NCBI GenBank assembly: GCA_017623295.1
Contig: JAGAPK010000026.1
Coordinates: 1 to 64,000, forward strand
Direction: 5' to 3'
Length of the DNA: 64,000 nt
DNA from: Lachnospiraceae bacterium
GTDB lineage: Bacteria > Bacillota > Clostridia > Lachnospirales > Lachnospiraceae
Shown: piece by piece, positions 60,060-64,000 of the stretch
How positions within the stretch are numbered: the stretch's first letter is position 1
Layout: the number at the start of each line of letters is the position of its first letter
Made by a program: the position numbers and the translations under genes
Notes under the pieces: generated by a model
Told to the model about the DNA's origin: nothing
The model's input: the letters and a program-made list of their open reading frames with translations, nothing else
Database searches by the model: none

Positions 60060-60085
60060 ATTATGTAATATAATATCTACATAAT
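60060..60085. promoter_or_regulatory. Inverted repeat between divergent trxB and SDR genes
   Basis: ATTATGTA and TACATAAT, eight perfect bases with a 10-base AT spacer, centred in the divergent intergenic region (60,003-60,186). A regulator site is possible. Confidence 0.4.
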
Positions 60086-60186
60086 GTCACTTTCTATGAA
60101 AGATTACTGTTATCATAAAAAGTTGTCTATTTCTGTTATAAGAACATTTCTATTATAAGAATATGATAAAGGAGTATAACCAGTCA

Positions 60187-60906
60187 ATGTCTAAATATGC
60201 TTTAATCACAGGCGCTTCACGCGGAATCGGCAAAGAAATCGCTGCTGCTTTAGCTGCCAAGGGCTATCATCTTTATATTACTTGCATTCATTCCAAAGAG
60301 GCGCTTTTCTCTCTGGCAGAAGAACTTTCTGCCCGCTATGGCATTATTTGCACCCCTTTTATGGGTGATATGGGAAATCCTTCGGATGTAGAAAAACTAT
60401 TTGAAAATATACAAGAATTGGATGTATTAGTGAATAACGCCGGAATTTCTTATGTGGGACTTTTACATGAAATGTCATTGGAAGACTGGCAAAAAACAAT
60501 GAATACCAACCTAAACTCTGTTTTTTATACAAGCAGACTTGCTATTCCACTGATGCTGCAGAAGCACAGCGGGCGAATCATCAACATATCTTCCGTCTGG
60601 GGAAATGTAGGTGCTTCTATGGAAGTGGCTTACTCAGCTTCCAAAGGAGGTATCAACAGTTTTACCAAGGCTTTGGCCAAAGAACTTGCTCCCAGTCAGA
60701 TAGCAGTCAACGCAATCGCCTGTGGTGTGATTGATACGGATATGAATCGTTGTTTTAGCCCGGAAGATATGGATAGTTTACGGCAGGAAATTCCTGCTGA
60801 CCGAATCGGTCAAGCATCTGAAGTCGCACAAACAGTATCTATGCTGCTCCATGCGCCGGATTATTTGACCGGACAAGTCATTACCATTGACGGGGGCTGG
60901 ATATAA
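60187..60906 (+). CDS. SDR-family 3-oxoacyl-ACP reductase-like protein
   Basis: 239 residues. Classical SDR: TGASRGIGKEIA (NADPH-type), NNAG in LDVLVNNAGIS, catalytic serine in INISSVWGNVG, YSASKGG, and the C-terminal GQVITIDGGWI. Similar to FabG/YmfI-type reductases. It lies 40 bases upstream of the GH127 gene and may be cotranscribed with it, so a sugar or polyol substrate is conceivable. The start at MSKYAL follows AAGGAG by 12 bases. Confidence 0.85.
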   Translation: MSKYALITGASRGIGKEIAAALAAKGYHLYITCIHSKEALFSLAEELSARYGIICTPFMGDMGNPSDVEKLFENIQELDVLVNNAGISYVGLLHEMSLEDWQKTMNTNLNSVFYTSRLAIPLMLQKHSGRIINISSVWGNVGASMEVAYSASKGGINSFTKALAKELAPSQIAVNAIACGVIDTDMNRCFSPEDMDSLRQEIPADRIGQASEVAQTVSMLLHAPDYLTGQVITIDGGWI

Positions 60907-60945
60907 AGTTTTTACGTGATTGACAAATATGAAAGGAGTCACGCT

Positions 60946-62853
60946 ATGAAAGTACAAAATCAAACTTCCATCAGGGCTTATAAGTCCAGTGGATTCATTG
61001 GTAAATACCAGCAACTCATCAAAGATGTCGTTATCCCTTATCAGTACAACGTACTTTGCGATGAAGCACCGGATACAGAGAAAAGCCATGTTGTCCAGAA
61101 TTTCATCAATGCCGGAAAAGCGGTTCGCGGCGAAGAGGTCGGAGATGGTTTCTATGGTATGGTTTTCCAAGATAGTGATGCCGCCAAATGGATTGAGGCT
61201 GTAGCTTATTCCCTTTCTCTTTTTCCGGATGCGAAACTGGAAGAAACCACAGATAAACTGATTGATATTATTGCTGATGCGCAGGATACCGATGGTTACC
61301 TGAATACCTATTATACGATTAAAGATAAAGACAAGCGCTGGACGAATCTTTTGGAAGGTCACGAATTATATTGTTCAGGCCATATGATGGAAGCTGCCTG
61401 TGCTTATTATGAAGCAACCGGCAAAGAAAAGCTTCTTACTGTTATGTTAAAAAATACAGAACACATTTATCAGCACTTTATTGTTGAAGATAATGAGGGT
61501 TGCCCGGGACATCCTGAAGTGGAACTGGCATTATTGAAAATGTATCGCCTGACCAAGAACAAGCATTGTCTGGAACTGGCTGAGCACTTTATTAACGTAC
61601 GCGGTACTGACCCTCACTTTTTTGAAAAGGAAAAAGAAAAGCGTGACTGGAATGTCTGGAATGCTGACCCTTCCGATACTGCCTACTTACAGGCCTCTGC
61701 ACCGGTGCGGGAACAAAAAGCTGCTACCGGTCATGCGGTACGCGCAGTTTATCTCTATACTGCAATGGCAGATTTAGCCGCTTCGACAGATGACAAGGCT
61801 CTATTAAATGCCTGTCATAAATTGTGGGATAGTATTACCCGTCGCCGTATGTACCTTACCGGTGGAATCGGCTCTACTGCACTGGGCGAAGCTTTCAGTG
61901 TCGATTATGATTTACCAAGTGATACAGCTTATGCAGAAACATGCGCCTCCATTGGTCTTATGTTTTTTGCATCCAGAATGCTGGAAAATGAAGTAAATGG
62001 AGAATATGCTGATGTTGCTGAGCAGGCATTTTACAATACCGTATTGGCGGGAATGCAGCTCGATGGCAAACGCTTCTTCTATGTAAATCCACTGGAAATT
62101 ATTCCGGGCATCTCCGGTATTGCTCAGACTCATCGTCACGATTTACCAATGCGCCCGAAGTGGTACGCCTGCGCCTGTTGCCCGCCTAACGTAGCACGAC
62201 TGATTTCCTCTTTTGGGAAATATGCTTACGGTGAGAATGCGGACACTGCTTTCTGTCATATGTTTGCCGCCGGAGAAGTGACTTTCGAAAATGGTATGCA
62301 TTTTACTTGTGAAACAGCATATCCATATGATTTTACTATCTCTTATCAGATAAAAAAAGGTGGAAATCTTGCAATTCGCATTCCTGCCTGGAGTAAAACT
62401 TATAAAATAAGTCAAAACAATAACGACTTAACTATCACACCGGAAAAAGGGTATGTTTATTTAACGGTTTCCGATGGTGATTATGTAAAAGTTGTTTTGG
62501 ATGATACACCACGTTTCCAGTATGCTTCTACTAAAGTACCGGAACTGACCGGTAAAACTGCTATCTGTCGTGGGCCTCTTGTGTATTGCTTCGAAGGTGT
62601 CGATAACGAAGAAGATGTTTTATCACTTTCCTTAAAAAGAAATGGAACGCTTTCGGTTTCTTCTTATAAGCAAGAACTTCTAAACGGAGTCATTACAATT
62701 ACTGCTGATGCCTTCCGCACGGAAGGCACCAACAACTTATATACCGACCAAGCTCCAGAATCGAAACCTTGTAAGGCAATTGCGGTTCCATATTATACGT
62801 GGGGCAATCGTCATGAAAACCAGATGCGTGTCTGGATGAATGAAATTATTTAA
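60946..62853 (+). CDS. GH127 beta-L-arabinofuranosidase
   Basis: 635 residues, the usual GH127 length. Catalytic (alpha/alpha)6 barrel with the zinc-thiolate site visible as E331 and C333 (YAETCASIG) and C411-C412 (YACACCPPN), matching the Glu-Cys-Cys-Cys arrangement of HypBA1-type enzymes where the first of the paired cysteines is the nucleophile. No signal peptide, so it acts on imported arabino-oligosaccharides from plant glycoproteins or arabinans. AAAGGAG precedes the start. Confidence 0.92.
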   Translation: MKVQNQTSIRAYKSSGFIGKYQQLIKDVVIPYQYNVLCDEAPDTEKSHVVQNFINAGKAVRGEEVGDGFYGMVFQDSDAAKWIEAVAYSLSLFPDAKLEETTDKLIDIIADAQDTDGYLNTYYTIKDKDKRWTNLLEGHELYCSGHMMEAACAYYEATGKEKLLTVMLKNTEHIYQHFIVEDNEGCPGHPEVELALLKMYRLTKNKHCLELAEHFINVRGTDPHFFEKEKEKRDWNVWNADPSDTAYLQASAPVREQKAATGHAVRAVYLYTAMADLAASTDDKALLNACHKLWDSITRRRMYLTGGIGSTALGEAFSVDYDLPSDTAYAETCASIGLMFFASRMLENEVNGEYADVAEQAFYNTVLAGMQLDGKRFFYVNPLEIIPGISGIAQTHRHDLPMRPKWYACACCPPNVARLISSFGKYAYGENADTAFCHMFAAGEVTFENGMHFTCETAYPYDFTISYQIKKGGNLAIRIPAWSKTYKISQNNNDLTITPEKGYVYLTVSDGDYVKVVLDDTPRFQYASTKVPELTGKTAICRGPLVYCFEGVDNEEDVLSLSLKRNGTLSVSSYKQELLNGVITITADAFRTEGTNNLYTDQAPESKPCKAIAVPYYTWGNRHENQMRVWMNEII

Positions 62854-62864
62854 TGTTAAAAAGG

Positions 62865-62900
62865 AAAAGAGTAAACCCTAATGATAGGGTTTACTCTTTT
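62865..62900. terminator. Bidirectional terminator between GH127 and the MCP-PilZ gene
   Basis: AAAAGAGTAAACCCTA and TAGGGTTTACTCTTTT pair perfectly over 16 bases with a four-base loop and have T or A runs on both sides, suited to the convergent gene pair. Confidence 0.9.
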
Positions 62901-62919
62901 TATTCTTTTTGCTCTTTTC

Positions 62920-64000
62920 TTATCCAAGTCTTGCTTTTACAAAATCACGAATTTCCATGTTATCAGCCGGCATTCTACATCCTACAATGTATTTTCCTTC
63001 ATCATCTGTGGAACGGATAATAACACCCTTCAATGCTTTATCCTCCAAGAAATCAATACCATAAATTGTAAGTTCAACTTCTTTTCCTAACGAATCGGCA
63101 AATTCTCTTGCAGAGCTTGCAAATGCATAGCCACCGGCACTTAAATTAACCATTCTTCCTTCAAAAGATTTCTTCTCAGATTTCACATTGATTCTACAAG
63201 CATTGCTCATAGAAAGTCTTGGGAATTTTCTACGGTTAATTACCTTTGGATTACTTGTAATAGTCAGCTTATAATAACTGTTTCCATCCTTCTTTTGTGC
63301 TGCAACTACTACATGCTCCCATGTATACATCATATTATCTACTACTATATGTACTTCATAGTTACGTTTATTTTTCCTAGACTGGAAGAACTCTCCTGCT
63401 GCTCCATAAGCATCCACTAAAATTCCGTCTTCCAAAACTATCGCTGCTTCTGTTTTTAATTCTTCGCCAAGCTGTCTTCCATTCTCAACTTCAACAACCG
63501 ATAAGTTCATTCCCACACGGACATCGCTAACACCCATAAAACCGCCGGTTCCCAATTCTTCTACCAGCTTACCAACAACGTTTTCAATATTGCTGACATT
63601 TCTGGATGTTTCATCATATTTACTAAGCATGGTCTTTGTAGTCATTTCTGAGCTTACAACACTCTCATTCATGATTTCCATGATATCTCTGACTTGCTTC
63701 ATATTTTCAACCATGTTCTGATTGGAAATTTCTACTTGCTTAATCGCAGAATCAACTACCTGAATTTCTTCCCCTAACTGTTTGGAATCATCGGTAATCT
63801 TTCCAACACTTTCATTAACAGAGTTCATCTTCTCTAATGTTTCAGAAATCAATTTTAAAATTGTCGTAATGGATTCTGTCATTCTATCAGAAGTTTCTCC
63901 CAAATGCTGCAACGCACTCATAATACTACTGGAAGAATTCTGTGTACCCATACTTAAGTTTCTGATTTCATCTGCAACTACCGCAAAACCTTTACCTGCT
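62920..64000 (-). CDS. Methyl-accepting chemotaxis-type protein with C-terminal PilZ domain (5' part outside window)
   Basis: Frame enters at the window edge with the signalling-tip remainder AGKGFAVVADEIRNLS, continues as the descending coiled coil of an MCP and then has about 90 linker residues. The C-terminal domain has the c-di-GMP-binding PilZ motifs RRKFPR and NLSAGG, then GKYIVGCRM and EIRDFVKARL. The fusion would let c-di-GMP act on a chemoreceptor-like coiled coil. The sensor part is not visible, so soluble or membrane type is unknown. Confidence 0.85.
   Translation of the reverse strand, partial: AGKGFAVVADEIRNLSMGTQNSSSSIMSALQHLGETSDRMTESITTILKLISETLEKMNSVNESVGKITDDSKQLGEEIQVVDSAIKQVEISNQNMVENMKQVRDIMEIMNESVVSSEMTTKTMLSKYDETSRNVSNIENVVGKLVEELGTGGFMGVSDVRVGMNLSVVEVENGRQLGEELKTEAAIVLEDGILVDAYGAAGEFFQSRKNKRNYEVHIVVDNMMYTWEHVVVAAQKKDGNSYYKLTITSNPKVINRRKFPRLSMSNACRINVKSEKKSFEGRMVNLSAGGYAFASSAREFADSLGKEVELTIYGIDFLEDKALKGVIIRSTDDEGKYIVGCRMPADNMEIRDFVKARLG

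Overview
The window reads as chromosomal DNA of a low-GC, anaerobic, butyrate-forming Lachnospiraceae (Clostridia). The evidence is a thl-crt-hbd-bcd-etfB-etfA operon in the order seen in Butyrivibrio/Roseburia-type bacteria, SD-driven gene starts, an M23 and an SH3b-NlpC/P60 wall hydrolase, a long-form hibernation factor, a GH127 arabinofuranosidase and an MCP fused to PilZ. Both window edges cut genes: an Rpn-family nuclease on the left and the MCP on the right. No rRNA, tRNA or CRISPR array was seen.

Left host part (1-17.1 kb), nearly all on the minus strand: Rpn nuclease; a small acidic protein; a class II aldolase next to mtnA (probable 5-deoxyribose/methylthioribose salvage) with a 144-bp inverted-repeat element between them; YbaK; a two-permease ABC exporter whose ATPase lies upstream behind a MATE transporter, a PAS-like protein and an anchored protein; then the six-gene butyrate operon with its own promoter.

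Middle (17,117-52,590): a complete-looking HK97-type siphovirus prophage of about 35.5 kb. It is integrated by a large serine recombinase into an M23 peptidase gene. The C-terminal half lies at 16.7-17.1 kb and the N-terminal half at 52.6-53.3 kb, with a shared 9-bp core. From right to left it holds integrase, truncated dinD, lipoprotein, CI/Cro switch with four operators, an Abi-alpha-like gene, a pair of DUF6273 proteins, replication genes (RNase H-like, HNHc, DUF2303, DnaD-like, SSB), accessory transcription units, HNH, terminase, portal, protease, capsid, connectors, tail genes with a -1 frameshift, tape measure, receptor-binding protein, holin and endolysin.

Right host part (53-64 kb): GT2-GtrA glycosyltransferase and a polytopic membrane protein, hpf, a DnaA-box-bearing AT-rich gap, SH3b-NlpC/P60 hydrolase, thioredoxin reductase, an SDR and GH127 pair on the plus strand, and the MCP-PilZ protein.

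Most notable: the two adjacent DUF6273 genes carry near-identical C-terminal blocks that differ in 10 codons only at first and second positions. All changes fit adenine-directed mutagenesis from AAC codons, the signature of diversity-generating retroelement variable regions. No reverse transcriptase or template repeat is visible here. Other points of interest are an oriented, repeated CCTGCTGCC word, a 14-bp palindrome in front of late genes, a HEPN gene with its own promoter and terminator, and a perfect 28-bp palindrome in the dinD remnant.
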